This document shows positions 25,983 through 34,100 of a stretch of 50,004 nucleotides of DNA, in pieces. The position numbers were made by a program, and so were the translations under genes. This stretch comes from Halomonas llamarensis. GTDB lineage: Bacteria > Pseudomonadota > Gammaproteobacteria > Pseudomonadales > Halomonadaceae. Position 1 is the stretch's first letter. Every line of letters starts with the position of its first letter. The notes under the pieces were generated by a model. That model made no database searches. It was not told the DNA's origin and was given only the letters and a program-made list of their open reading frames with translations. The stretch covers positions 1 through 50,004 of the forward strand of contig NZ_JAMJPJ010000027.1 of the NCBI RefSeq assembly GCF_023555005.1, in the 5' to 3' direction.

Positions 25983-26839
25983 GGGCCTGTTGACGTTTCA
26001 CATTGGGAGCCATAAAAAACCGCACGCCAAAGCCACCATGCTTTCGTAGTTTCGCTTCAGTTTATCGTAGCGCGTCGCTATGGCGCGATACGATTTTAAA
26101 CGGGCAAAGGCATTCTCGACGAGATGCCGATAGCGATATAAACCTCTGTCCAGACTGGCATTTCCCTTTTTCGAGTTGCGCCTACGTGGAATTACGGCCT
26201 CCATGCCTTTCGCCTCAACCTGCTCACGGATACGCTCGCTGTCATAGCCCTTGTCAGCCACTAGCGCCTCCCCCGTCGGCAAGTCGTCAATCAATGCCTG
26301 GGCTTCTGTGCTGTCGTGTACCTCACCGCCCGTTATCCTGAAGGAATTGGGAAGGCCATAAGCGTCAACGGCCAGATGAATTTTGCTGGTGTTGCCTGCA
26401 CGACTTTTGCCAATGGCTTCTGACTCTTCTGTGGCAGCCCCTGTACTGTCCTGGTGCGCCTTGACGTAAGAGCCATCAATGAATAGCCACTCGACATCCG
26501 GATCCTCGACCAGCATGTTGAAAACCGCCATCAGCTTTCCAGCCGATGACCAGGCGTTGAAGCGCTTGTAGACCGTATTCCAGGACCCAAACGCCTCTGG
26601 CAGGTCCCGCCACTGGCAGCCAGTGCGCATCCGGTAAAGGATGCCTTCCACAGTGATGCGCAGGTTGGCCTTGTCATAGATACCTTGTTGAAGCAGGATA
26701 GGTTTCAGCTTCGACCAGTGTTCATCCGTGAGCATTTGTCGGGGCATCGCAAGCTCGCAGTTTGTTGGCGTGAGAACCTCTATTCTGCGAGCTTGCCCCT
26801 ATCCTGCCAAATCATCTTCGATCAAACGTCAACACGCCC
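25983..26839 (-). mobile_element. IS5-family (IS427-like) insertion sequence, complete copy 2
   Basis: An 857-bp element flanked by TA on both sides. Terminal inverted repeats are GGGCCTGTTGACGTTT on one side and GGGCGTGTTGACGTTT on the other (one mismatch in 16). It carries one transposase gene on the minus strand, opposite to the chemoreceptor gene it disrupts. It is almost identical to the copy at 46530, with only a few base differences seen, which suggests recent transposition. Confidence 0.93.
25998..26747 (-). CDS. IS5-family transposase
   Basis: This encodes 249 aa: an N-terminal DUF4096-like helix-turn-helix region ([14 protein letters not shown] ... [16 protein letters not shown]) and a DDE catalytic domain with Asp in [11 protein letters not shown] (about D92), Asp in [10 protein letters not shown] and Glu in [13 protein letters not shown]. 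It comes as a single unshifted ORF, whereas many IS427-group elements need a frameshift. It appears intact and differs from the copy at 46622 by Arg instead of His in SYRAIATRY. Confidence 0.93.
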   Translation of the reverse strand: MPRQMLTDEHWSKLKPILLQQGIYDKANLRITVEGILYRMRTGCQWRDLPEAFGSWNTVYKRFNAWSSAGKLMAVFNMLVEDPDVEWLFIDGSYVKAHQDSTGAATEESEAIGKSRAGNTSKIHLAVDAYGLPNSFRITGGEVHDSTEAQALIDDLPTGEALVADKGYDSERIREQVEAKGMEAVIPRRRNSKKGNASLDRGLYRYRHLVENAFARLKSYRAIATRYDKLKRNYESMVALACGFLWLPM

Positions 26840-26841
26840 TA

Positions 26842-28197
26842 GCGCGTCAGTCGCTGGCGGGGATTACGCGTTCGCGAAGCACCGATACCGAGCGGTTAGC
26901 GCTGGTTAACGGGCTGGACGATATCATCGTTGAACTGGAAGGGTTAATGATCACCGATGATAACTCGGTCTATACCTTGCGCCAGCAGCAGTTGGATCGC
27001 CAGGCTCAAGTTCTGGGCGAACTGGCAAACGTAAGTCAGGCGATGTCGCGAATGGGCGATGCTTTAACCGATGTAGAAGCGTATGCCGTTGCACAGGCTG
27101 ATGGCGCGGCTGAACAGGCCGAAATGCTGGCAAATGCAGGCCGCACGCTATTGATTGTAGTAACACTGGTGGTCGTTGCGCTGTTGGCGGTCTTTGGCTG
27201 GCGCACCATGGTGCGGGTATTAGGGCCGCTACTGACGATGCGTCAACAAATGGAAAGTATCAGCGGTGCCGGCGGCGAAAATGCCGACTTATCGATGCGC
27301 ATTGACCTGCAGCGTAATGACGAAGTCGGTCAAACCGCCCAGGCGTTTAATCGAATGATGGATACCTTTGAAGGCATGGTAGCGCAAATTCGTCAAAGCG
27401 CCGAGGCGATTGACGCTAGCAGCCGTCAAATTGCATCGGGTAACGAAAACCTTTCCCAGCGTACCGACCAGCAGGCGTCTTCACTGGCGGAAACTGCCTC
27501 AAGCCTTGAGCAGATAACCGCCACTGTGAAGCAAACCGCCGACTACGCTGACCATGCCAAAGGCGCGAGTAGCAGCGTTGACCAGCGTGCCCGTTCAGCG
27601 GGGGATGTAGCCCAACGCACCACGCAAGCCATGGGTGATATACGCGAAGCCAGCGTGAAAATTACCAGCATTGTTAAAGCCATTGACGACATTGCTTTCC
27701 AAACCAACTTGCTAGCGCTCAATGCATCGGTGGAAGCCGCGCGAGCCGGTGAGCAGGGCCGTGGTTTTGCTGTGGTTGCCCAGGAAGTACGTAAACTAGC
27801 AGGCAGGAGTGCGGAAGAAGCCGAGCAAATTCGACACTTAGTGGACGACAGCGTAGCCAAAGTGAGCGAAGGTGAGCACTTGGTGAATGCTTCAAGTACG
27901 CATCTGCAAGAAATCGTGGACAGTCTGACCGAAGTCACGCGTTACGTGACGGAAATCGCCCAGGCGACCCACGAACAGTCCTCAGGTATTGAGCAAATCA
28001 ACCAAGCGATCGCCCAACTGGATCAGGTCACACACCAAAACGCGCATCTGGTGCAGGAAGCTTCCACCGAGAGTCAGACCCTCGACGAGCGTGCCAGCGA
28101 TATGAACTTGCTGGTAAGCCGTTTTACGGTCGGCGAAGACGCCGGTCAGCGCCATCTGGCGTTACCGGAGCAAAAAGCCGCACCGCGACTTAGCTAG
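26842..28197 (+). pseudogene. methyl-accepting chemotaxis protein, C-terminal part (split by IS)
   Basis: This is codons 254-704 of the receptor interrupted at 25983. It holds the rest of the periplasmic domain (100 residues), TM2 ([20 protein letters not shown], about 354-373 of the restored protein), a HAMP segment with [13 protein letters not shown], and a complete cytoplasmic signalling hairpin with the highly conserved [33 protein letters not shown] tip. There is no C-terminal CheR/CheB pentapeptide. An ATG inside the IS at 26728 reads in frame into this part, so a sensor-less, membrane-anchored signalling fragment could be made. Confidence 0.9.
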
Positions 28198-28207
28198 TCG
28201 GCGAGTG

Positions 28208-28239
28208 CACCCGCCACCACGCAAATGTCGTGGCGGGTG
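28208..28239 (+). terminator. inverted repeat after chemoreceptor gene
   Basis: CACCCGCCAC (28208-28217) and GTGGCGGGTG (28230-28239) form a perfect 10-bp GC-rich stem with a 12-nt loop, 10 bp after the receptor stop codon. No run of T follows, so it is a likely but atypical terminator. Confidence 0.55.
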
Positions 28240-28346
28240 TAGTAATCGCCTACTACCCGTCTTTTGTTAGCACTTGCTACGCTTAGTTCACACGCAGTCA
28301 GCGTGGGCAATCAATTGTTGTTGGTACAATAACAAGGAGACTCGAG

Positions 28347-28916
28347 ATGAGCAGCAAGCGCATTTTAATGATTACCGGCGACTTCACCGAAGATTACGAA
28401 ACCATGGTGCCTTTTCAGGCGCTGATGGCGGTGGGTCACCAAGTAGACGCGGTATGCCCTGATAAGCAGGCGGGCGACAGTGTGGCGACGGCGATCCATG
28501 ATTTTGAGGGCGACCAAACTTACACTGAAAAACCTGGGCATCGGTTTGCCCTCAACGCGATATTTGCCGAGATAAACCCGGCGGATTACGATGCGTTGGT
28601 GGTGCCCGGTGGCCGTGCGCCTGAGTATCTTCGCTTAAACAAAGAAGTGCTAACCCTGGTTCAGCACTTTTTCGAGACCAACAAGCCCGTGGCGGCGATC
28701 TGTCACGGCGCACAGCTATTAGCCGCCGCAAAAGTGCTGGAAGGCAAGCAGTGCTCCGCTTATCCGGCCTGCCAGCCCGAGGTAGAACTTGCCGGGGGCC
28801 GCTTCGCCAACTTGGAAGTGACCGATGCGGTAACCGACGGTAACTTGGTCACCGCCCCTGCGTGGCCGGCGCATCCTGCCTGGCTTGCGCAGTTTATGGT
28901 GCTGCTTGAGAAGTAA
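28347..28916 (+). CDS. DJ-1/PfpI family protein (putative deglycase/stress protein)
   Basis: This encodes 189 aa of the PfpI-type class I amidotransferase-like fold. The nucleophile-elbow cysteine C119 with adjacent H120 lies in [11 protein letters not shown], and the partner acidic residue is E15 in [19 protein letters not shown] (about 87-97) is typical of the YhbO/general stress protein 18 branch. Members have been linked to glyoxal-adduct repair and general stress survival; the activity is debated. AAGGAG lies 8 nt before ATG 28347. Confidence 0.87.
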   Translation: MSSKRILMITGDFTEDYETMVPFQALMAVGHQVDAVCPDKQAGDSVATAIHDFEGDQTYTEKPGHRFALNAIFAEINPADYDALVVPGGRAPEYLRLNKEVLTLVQHFFETNKPVAAICHGAQLLAAAKVLEGKQCSAYPACQPEVELAGGRFANLEVTDAVTDGNLVTAPAWPAHPAWLAQFMVLLEK

Positions 28917-29051
28917 TTCCCTCCGCATTAATGACGACCCTCGCGCCCAGCACTCGCTGGGCGTACCGCGATCATGTCCGCTATGCTGGTAATTGCTGCG
29001 AGCTAATAGTTCTTGTAGGCATTACTAGGTCAACGTCAAGAGATAACGCCC

Positions 29052-29414
29052 ATGTGTAAACTCTTTATTCAAGCCGACCCGGAACTGTGGCGTAGCGCTA
29101 CGCATTCACTGCGTATTGATGGAATGGTGACTAGCGTGCGCATGGAAAATTACTTTTGGCGTCTGCTGGAAGAGATTGCGCAGCGTGACGGTATGAATAC
29201 CGCCCAAATGATTACCCGGCTATATCATGAATCTATCGATGCCGGGCACGATTTGGGCAACTTCACGTCGTTTTTACGCGTGTGTGCGCTTCGCTACCAA
29301 GCCTTACAGCTAAGCGGTGACATACCGCTCAGCGTCGATGTACCGATTGGGCCGTTAGATGCCGAGCACATCCTTTGCAAAGAAACCACTACGCATGCCA
29401 AACAGGTACACTGA
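29052..29414 (+). CDS. ribbon-helix-helix domain protein
   Basis: This encodes 120 aa. The central part (THSLRIDGMVTSVRMENYFWRLLEEIAQRDGMNTAQMITRLYHES) reads as an RHH_4-type ribbon-helix-helix domain, expected to bind DNA as a dimer, followed by the conserved GNFTSFLRVCALRYQ helix. The target is unknown. It has a weak Shine-Dalgarno (GAGATAA). No toxin-like partner is adjacent, so a solitary regulator is more likely than an antitoxin. Confidence 0.78.
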   Translation: MCKLFIQADPELWRSATHSLRIDGMVTSVRMENYFWRLLEEIAQRDGMNTAQMITRLYHESIDAGHDLGNFTSFLRVCALRYQALQLSGDIPLSVDVPIGPLDAEHILCKETTTHAKQVH

Positions 29415-29508
29415 CTGGCTATTCTAGCCGCTCACTTAGACGGTCAAGCAACCGTTCCATATCAGAGTGCGTTGATGCCTATTTTCTTTATATGAGAACG
29501 TAACCACA

Positions 29509-29862
29509 ATGACGCAAGGCGACACGATCCCGGATATTGCCACCCAGGTGCGCGCGCTATTGGCGAAGAGCCCGGATGATGCATTGCCCATGACCTATCA
29601 GCAAGTGGCCCAAGCGCTTGGGCTTGCGCCACCGCGCACTATTCAGCGCGTTGCCCAGGCGCTTGAACAGCTCATGGCGGAGGATGTTGCCGCCGAGCGA
29701 CCGATGATCGCCGCGCTGGTGGTGAGCCGCCGAGGTGATGATCTGCCTGCCGCCGGTTTTTTCGAACGGGCGGTCGCCCTGGGCCGTTTCCCCGCCGATA
29801 CCTGCCAACATAAAATGTTATATATTGAGGAGCGTGAGCGGGCGCTTAAGTATAGGTACTAA
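29509..29862 (+). CDS. small protein resembling the DNA-binding half of O6-alkylguanine transferase-like proteins
   Basis: This encodes 117 aa. MTYQQVAQALGLAPPRTIQRVAQALEQLM followed by MIAALVVSRRGDDLPAAGFFERAVALGRFP recalls the winged-helix part of alkyltransferase-like proteins (tyrosine finger YQQVA, then a region aligned with PCHRVV-x-xGxLxG), but the PCHR cysteine site is absent. The resemblance is by eye and weak. It may be a small DNA-binding protein of unknown role. Confidence 0.5.
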   Translation: MTQGDTIPDIATQVRALLAKSPDDALPMTYQQVAQALGLAPPRTIQRVAQALEQLMAEDVAAERPMIAALVVSRRGDDLPAAGFFERAVALGRFPADTCQHKMLYIEERERALKYRY

Positions 29863-29867
29863 TGGGT

Positions 29868-29932
29868 GGTGCTATTGACAGGTATTATTGAAAGGTGCTG
29901 TTTACAGGTGCTTTTGACAGGTTCTGTTGGTA
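29868..29932. repeat. five imperfect 13-bp tandem repeats between convergent genes
   Basis: Five consecutive 13-mers share the pattern GGTGCTNTTGACA: GGTGCTATTGACA, GGTATTATTGAAA, GGTGCTGTTTACA, GGTGCTTTTGACA, GGTTCTGTTGGTA (29868-29880, 29881-29893, 29894-29906, 29907-29919, 29920-29932). They begin six bases after the end of one gene and stop 24 bp before the end of the convergent AraC-type gene. They may be a variable-number repeat or an array of binding sites. Confidence 0.8.
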
Positions 29933-29956
29933 GGCAATATCAGAGTGTGATGGGGT

Positions 29957-30874
29957 TTAATATCGAATGGCCTGTTCTTGACGACGATGCTGCAACGGCG
30001 TGTCGCCAAAATAGCGCTTATAGTCGCGACTGAATTGCGGCACGTTGCGGTAGCCTACCGCTTGCGCCGCTTGGCTGACGTTATGATCATTTTGTAGCAG
30101 CAATTGCTGCGCTTTAATCAGCCGCAGCTGCTTGATGTATTGCGCCGGCGATGCGCGAGTGATTTGTTTAAAGTGCTGATGAAACGTCGAAGAGCTCATG
30201 TGGGCCTGCTGGGCTAGCTGCTCAACGCTGTAATCGTTGGCGAAGTGGCGATGCAGCGACGACAATACCTGCACAATACGCGCATAGTGACCGTGGCCTC
30301 GCACCAGGGCTCTGAGTGCTGGGCCTTGATCTCCTTTTAATGCCTCAAATACGACATCGCGAATGCGTGCCTTACCCATCGCAGCACGTTCAGTCGGATG
30401 GTGGAGTGCGCTCACGAGTCGCCCCACCGCAGCGTGCATGCCGCTATTCATTGCAACGGATGCCATGGGTATCGTAGTGAGATGATCGCCGGGCGCATCC
30501 CCCATCGTGGTCACCATTTCGCTTAGCAGTGCTGGCTCTAATTGTATGGAAACTCCCAGTAAAGGGGCTTCTGGGGAACCATAGGTTTCACACTCAAACG
30601 GCATCGGCAAGGTTTGTACCAAATAGTGGCCGGGGTCGTAGTAAATTTCCCTATCGCCCAAATAGCCTATCTTCCGCCCCTGGGCGATGATAATTAAGCT
30701 AGGTTGGTAAAGCAGTGGCGTTCGAGCCCGGTGGTGGTCAAGGCTCAGCAGAGTAACACCGCCAAGGGCGGTAGGGGTTATACCTTGTCGTTCCACTAGC
30801 GGGGTAATCAACTCCGCCAGTGTACGGTTCACGCCATCTATACACATGCTAGGGTTGAAGACGTCGCCCGACAT
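29957..30874 (-). CDS. AraC-family transcriptional regulator
   Basis: This encodes 305 aa with an AraC_N-type sensing domain (about 25-180; LIIIAQGRKIGYLGDREIYYDPGHYLVQTLPMPFE) and a C-terminal pair of helix-turn-helix motifs (about 200-300; SVEQLAQQAHMSSSTFHQHFKQIT, then NVSQAAQAVGYRNVPQFSRDYKRYFG). This is the architecture of regulators such as YqhC, which control an adjacent alcohol/aldehyde dehydrogenase. Here it is divergent from an alcohol dehydrogenase at 31074, across a 199-bp intergenic region, so it probably activates that gene, perhaps in response to aldehydes. Confidence 0.87.
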   Translation of the reverse strand: MSGDVFNPSMCIDGVNRTLAELITPLVERQGITPTALGGVTLLSLDHHRARTPLLYQPSLIIIAQGRKIGYLGDREIYYDPGHYLVQTLPMPFECETYGSPEAPLLGVSIQLEPALLSEMVTTMGDAPGDHLTTIPMASVAMNSGMHAAVGRLVSALHHPTERAAMGKARIRDVVFEALKGDQGPALRALVRGHGHYARIVQVLSSLHRHFANDYSVEQLAQQAHMSSSTFHQHFKQITRASPAQYIKQLRLIKAQQLLLQNDHNVSQAAQAVGYRNVPQFSRDYKRYFGDTPLQHRRQEQAIRY

Positions 30875-31073
30875 AGTTGCCTCATCATTAAACTTCCAGT
30901 AGATACGTTAATTGTGACAGGTTTTGTCCCAATTTTTGTTATTTTATAGCCATTATATGGAGGATAATGCAAAAGTTTCGTAGCTTCGTTTATCGCTATC
31001 GAGGCTCATTAGGTTAATAATGGGTGTCCATCCCCGTTATTGAGGGGGATCACTGAAAAAGGAGCTTTATTCG

Positions 31074-32129
31074 ATGAGCCAAGCTAACGCCTATGCAGCC
31101 TACGCCGACGATCAGCCGCTTGAACCGTTAACGATTGATCGCCGCGCTCCGCGCCCCGATGATGTCGCGATCGAGATTCTTTACTGCGGCGTATGCCACA
31201 GCGATCTGCACTTTGCCAAAAATGATTGGGGGTTGACGCGCTACCCGATCGTGCCCGGTCATGAGATCGTGGGTCGAGTGACCAGCGTAGGTAATGATGT
31301 CACGCGCTTTAAGGCTGGCGATGTCGTTGGCGTCGGCTGTATGGTCGACTCTTGCCGCACCTGCTCAGCCTGCCAGGATGATGTCGAGCAATATTGCTTA
31401 AACGGTTTCACCATGACCTATGGTAGCGATGATCGCCAAGACGGCACGATGACCCAAGGCGGCTATGCGGAATCGATCGTGGTCAGCGAACGCTTTGTGC
31501 TTACCATGCCGGAAGGCATTGATCTGCCTTCTGCCGCACCGATCCTTTGTGCTGGTATCACCACGTATTCGCCGCTTCGCCACTATGGCGTGAAAAAAGG
31601 CCATAAAGTGGGCGTTATCGGCATGGGCGGCCTTGGCCACATGGGCGTAAAATTGGCCAAAGCGCTCGGTGCAGAAGTTACGGTATTTACCCGTTCTGAC
31701 GCCAAAGTCGAAGAAGCCAAGCGCCATGGGGCGGATCACGTCGTGGTCTCATCCGATGAGGCGCAAATGCAAGCGGTGGCGGAAACTTACGATTTCATGC
31801 TCGATACCGTGCCGGTACAGCACGATGTCAACCCTTACCTTGCAACGCTCAAATACGATGGCACCCACATCATGGTCGGGTTAATGGACCCCATCGAACC
31901 GGCTGTTCAAGGGGCCAATCTGATCTTTAAGCGCCGTGTCTTGGCCGGTTCACTGATTGGCGGTATCGCCGAGACGCAAGAGCTTTTAGATTTCTGCGCC
32001 GAGCACAACATCACCTGTGATGTGGAAATGATTGATATGCAGAACATCAATGAGGCGTTTGAACGTATGAAAAAAGGCGACGTGCACTACCGTTTTGTTA
32101 TCGATATGAAGTCGCTGAAAAACGCGTAG
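31074..32129 (+). CDS. NAD(P)-dependent zinc alcohol dehydrogenase (YahK/CAD type)
   Basis: This encodes 351 aa of the cinnamyl-alcohol-dehydrogenase-like branch of the MDR family. Catalytic zinc ligands visible are C41 and H63 with E64 (YCGVCHSDLH, VPGHEIVGRV); structural zinc ligands are C94, C97, C100 and C108. The Rossmann motif is GVIGMGGLGHMGVKLAKALGA. It probably interconverts aldehydes and alcohols with NADPH and may detoxify aldehydes. AAGGAGC lies before ATG 31074. It is divergent from an AraC-type regulator that likely controls it. Confidence 0.88.
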   Translation: MSQANAYAAYADDQPLEPLTIDRRAPRPDDVAIEILYCGVCHSDLHFAKNDWGLTRYPIVPGHEIVGRVTSVGNDVTRFKAGDVVGVGCMVDSCRTCSACQDDVEQYCLNGFTMTYGSDDRQDGTMTQGGYAESIVVSERFVLTMPEGIDLPSAAPILCAGITTYSPLRHYGVKKGHKVGVIGMGGLGHMGVKLAKALGAEVTVFTRSDAKVEEAKRHGADHVVVSSDEAQMQAVAETYDFMLDTVPVQHDVNPYLATLKYDGTHIMVGLMDPIEPAVQGANLIFKRRVLAGSLIGGIAETQELLDFCAEHNITCDVEMIDMQNINEAFERMKKGDVHYRFVIDMKSLKNA

Positions 32130-32154
32130 CGACGAGGTAGATGCCACAAAACCT

Positions 32155-32188
32155 GCCACCGGGGGAATGCCCGCGGTGGCGTCTTTAC
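32155..32188 (+). terminator. terminator after alcohol dehydrogenase
   Basis: GCCACCG (32155-32161) and CGGTGGC (32174-32180) form the stem, with an inner GGG/CCC extension around AATG, followed by GTCTTTAC. This is a plausible Rho-independent terminator 25 bp after the stop codon and before the convergent methyltransferase gene. Confidence 0.65.
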
Positions 32189-32210
32189 TTGGGAGCTTTA
32201 GTCACAAACT

Positions 32211-32921
32211 TTAAAGGTATGCGCTAACTCTGAGATAGACGTAATCCGCCGTCCAGTTGTTATAGCCATCGTGTAGCGTGTAGCCCAAGGTCAGGAGTGC
32301 GTTATCGATAATCGTAAAGCGCAGATCTTCATCAAGGCCGTGCAAAAACGGCTTGGCAAACTGCGTCAGCCAACGTTCCATCCCCGGGGGCAAAATCTTC
32401 GGGGCAGGCTCTAGTGCAATGCTCTTGACCTTAAATCCTACGGTTTCCAATACATGCCGATACTCATCCGGCGTGGGGAAATACCACGGGTAGCGCCCAT
32501 AAGTGCTAATGCCACGAAACTGCAGCGCAGCGATCAGTGCCGTGCAGATCGCTGCCGTATTGCCATGTCCACCAAACTCGGCCACAAAACGCCCGTTAGG
32601 TTTTAGCGCCCGCTTGACGCCGGCCAATACCGCTTGCGGGTCAAGCATCCAGTGCAGAAAGCCGTAACTAAATACCGCATCAAAATCATGATCGAAGGTC
32701 ATTTGATAGGCATCCATCACGCGGGCATCCACGACGAGCTCTTGTGCAACGGCAACCCGCTCTTTTGCGGTATCGACCCCCACGACCTCAACCCCGCGCT
32801 TGGCTAATTGCTCGATCAGTACACCATCGCCGCAGCCCAACATCAAAATACGCTCGCCGGATTGAGGGGCCAACAGGTCAAGCGCCTCTTGGCCGTACGT
32901 GGCTTGAGAAGATAGTGTCAT
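32211..32921 (-). CDS. class I SAM-dependent methyltransferase
   Basis: This encodes 236 aa. Motif I is ILMLGCGDGVLIEQLAKRG (about 24-42), the acidic residue of motif II is VVGVDTAKERV, and motif IV-like FDAVFSYGFLHWM (about 82-94) follows. The organisation resembles trans-aconitate methyltransferase and UbiE-like small-molecule methyltransferases, but the substrate cannot be assigned. The second residue of motif I is unusual in having Cys-Gly-Asp-Gly rather than GxGxG. Confidence 0.8.
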   Translation of the reverse strand: MTLSSQATYGQEALDLLAPQSGERILMLGCGDGVLIEQLAKRGVEVVGVDTAKERVAVAQELVVDARVMDAYQMTFDHDFDAVFSYGFLHWMLDPQAVLAGVKRALKPNGRFVAEFGGHGNTAAICTALIAALQFRGISTYGRYPWYFPTPDEYRHVLETVGFKVKSIALEPAPKILPPGMERWLTQFAKPFLHGLDEDLRFTIIDNALLTLGYTLHDGYNNWTADYVYLRVSAYL

Positions 32922-33164
32922 GGGGGTCCCTTGGCGCGACCAGCGCGGTAATGGTGGTTAATCCCTCCAGTATAGTGCGATCACACCGTACCCGAAACCT
33001 CACGGAGGCTAAGCGCCTCCATGCTTTGAGAAAGAGATGATAGGCAATCGCTATGACAGCGTTTTGTTTGTCTTAATGCTTAACTGCTAGGCTGGAAATA
33101 AAACGCGTGATTAGCCTTACTTAGCCCTATAAGACCGTGCTATTTAAGCCAAAGGACATTAGCA

Positions 33165-33341
33165 ATGAGCCAACCTGTCGTGCCGGAAAGCTCGCCTATT
33201 GGTATCGTGCTAAAAGAAGCAAAAGCGTATTACTTTTGCGTTGGCACGTGCGCGACGCTATTGGGATCAACAAAATGTCACCGGCACGCTTGCTGCCATT
33301 TCGTCGTTAAGCGCAAGCCTAAGGCCTACGGGCATGCTTGA
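33165..33341 (+). pseudogene. short CDGSH-type iron-sulfur protein remnant, 58 codons
   Basis: A small ORF with AAGGA 9 nt before ATG 33165. Its start (SSPIGIVLKEAKAYYFCVGTC) is typical of CDGSH iron-sulfur proteins and its end (CHFVVKRKPKAYGHA) resembles the linker before their second site, but the CDGSH cluster-binding motif itself is missing. The middle looks like a frame-shifted or partly deleted first cluster site. It is therefore probably non-functional. It could also be a rapidly evolved small Cys/His-rich protein. Confidence 0.55.
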
Positions 33342-33406
33342 GTGAATTGGCTATACTTCGCATAACAAGCCGTTTACATAACAACAGCGATATTCAGGAG
33401 AACCCT

Positions 33407-34033
33407 ATGACCCTCAAGCGTGCCTACTGCCTTCTGGCAGCGTTTTATAGCTTATTGCTGGTAATCGGCATTGTCGCGGTGCTAATGGGTGGCGGTACGC
33501 CGCTGGCGGCAGTGTATCTGGTCATCGGTTTTTTTGCTGCGCTGGGGCTTTGGGGGGTAAGTCTTCAGCGTAGTGTCATGAGCCCGCGTATGTGGCGTCC
33601 GCTGGCCATCGCCTTGGCGGTGGCCAGCGGTGTACAGCTGATAGCCATTATATTGGTGCCAGTATCGAACGTGGCCCTCACTTGGATGTTGATCAGCAGC
33701 ATTTTTGCCCTATTACTGGCTATGATGCTCTACCAGTACGGTAACCGTGATCAGCCGTTATGGGCCACGGAAGAAGAGCAAAGCGCCGCCAGTCGGCTGC
33801 GCACCATGCTCCAGCAGCAAACTGCGCTCACTGCTATCCACCAAGAAGGCGGGCGTGAGAACCGCGCCAATATATGCAAAGTAGGTAATGAGTATGAGGC
33901 CAGTATTACCCGACACTCGCCAGAAGGTCAGGAAGCCTTTAGTCAGCGCTTCCGCCATCCTGAATCGCTCGTGTTTTTTCTGGAAAAACTTGCCAGTATC
34001 TCAGTTAACGATTTTCAGCGGCCAGCTACCTAG
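33407..34033 (+). CDS. hypothetical membrane protein with four helices and soluble C-terminus
   Basis: This encodes 208 aa. I do not recognise the family. Four hydrophobic segments are visible (about 5-30, 33-53, 64-85 and 88-110), followed by a soluble domain of about 95 residues that ends FRHPESLVFFLEKLASISVNDFQRPAT. The start was set at ATG 33407 with AGGAG 7 nt upstream. It precedes the ADP-ribosylglycohydrolase gene on the same strand by 67 bp. Confidence 0.7.
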   Translation: MTLKRAYCLLAAFYSLLLVIGIVAVLMGGGTPLAAVYLVIGFFAALGLWGVSLQRSVMSPRMWRPLAIALAVASGVQLIAIILVPVSNVALTWMLISSIFALLLAMMLYQYGNRDQPLWATEEEQSAASRLRTMLQQQTALTAIHQEGGRENRANICKVGNEYEASITRHSPEGQEAFSQRFRHPESLVFFLEKLASISVNDFQRPAT

Positions 34034-34100
34034 CTGGATGTGAACAGCCGGGCAGAGCATGCTGTTCTGCCGCGCCGCGTACCGACGAGCGGAGGAACTG

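Noticed and set aside
29868..29932. Tandem repeats as a CRISPR array
   Set aside because: Units are 13 bp, directly adjacent and degenerate, with no spacers and no cas genes nearby.
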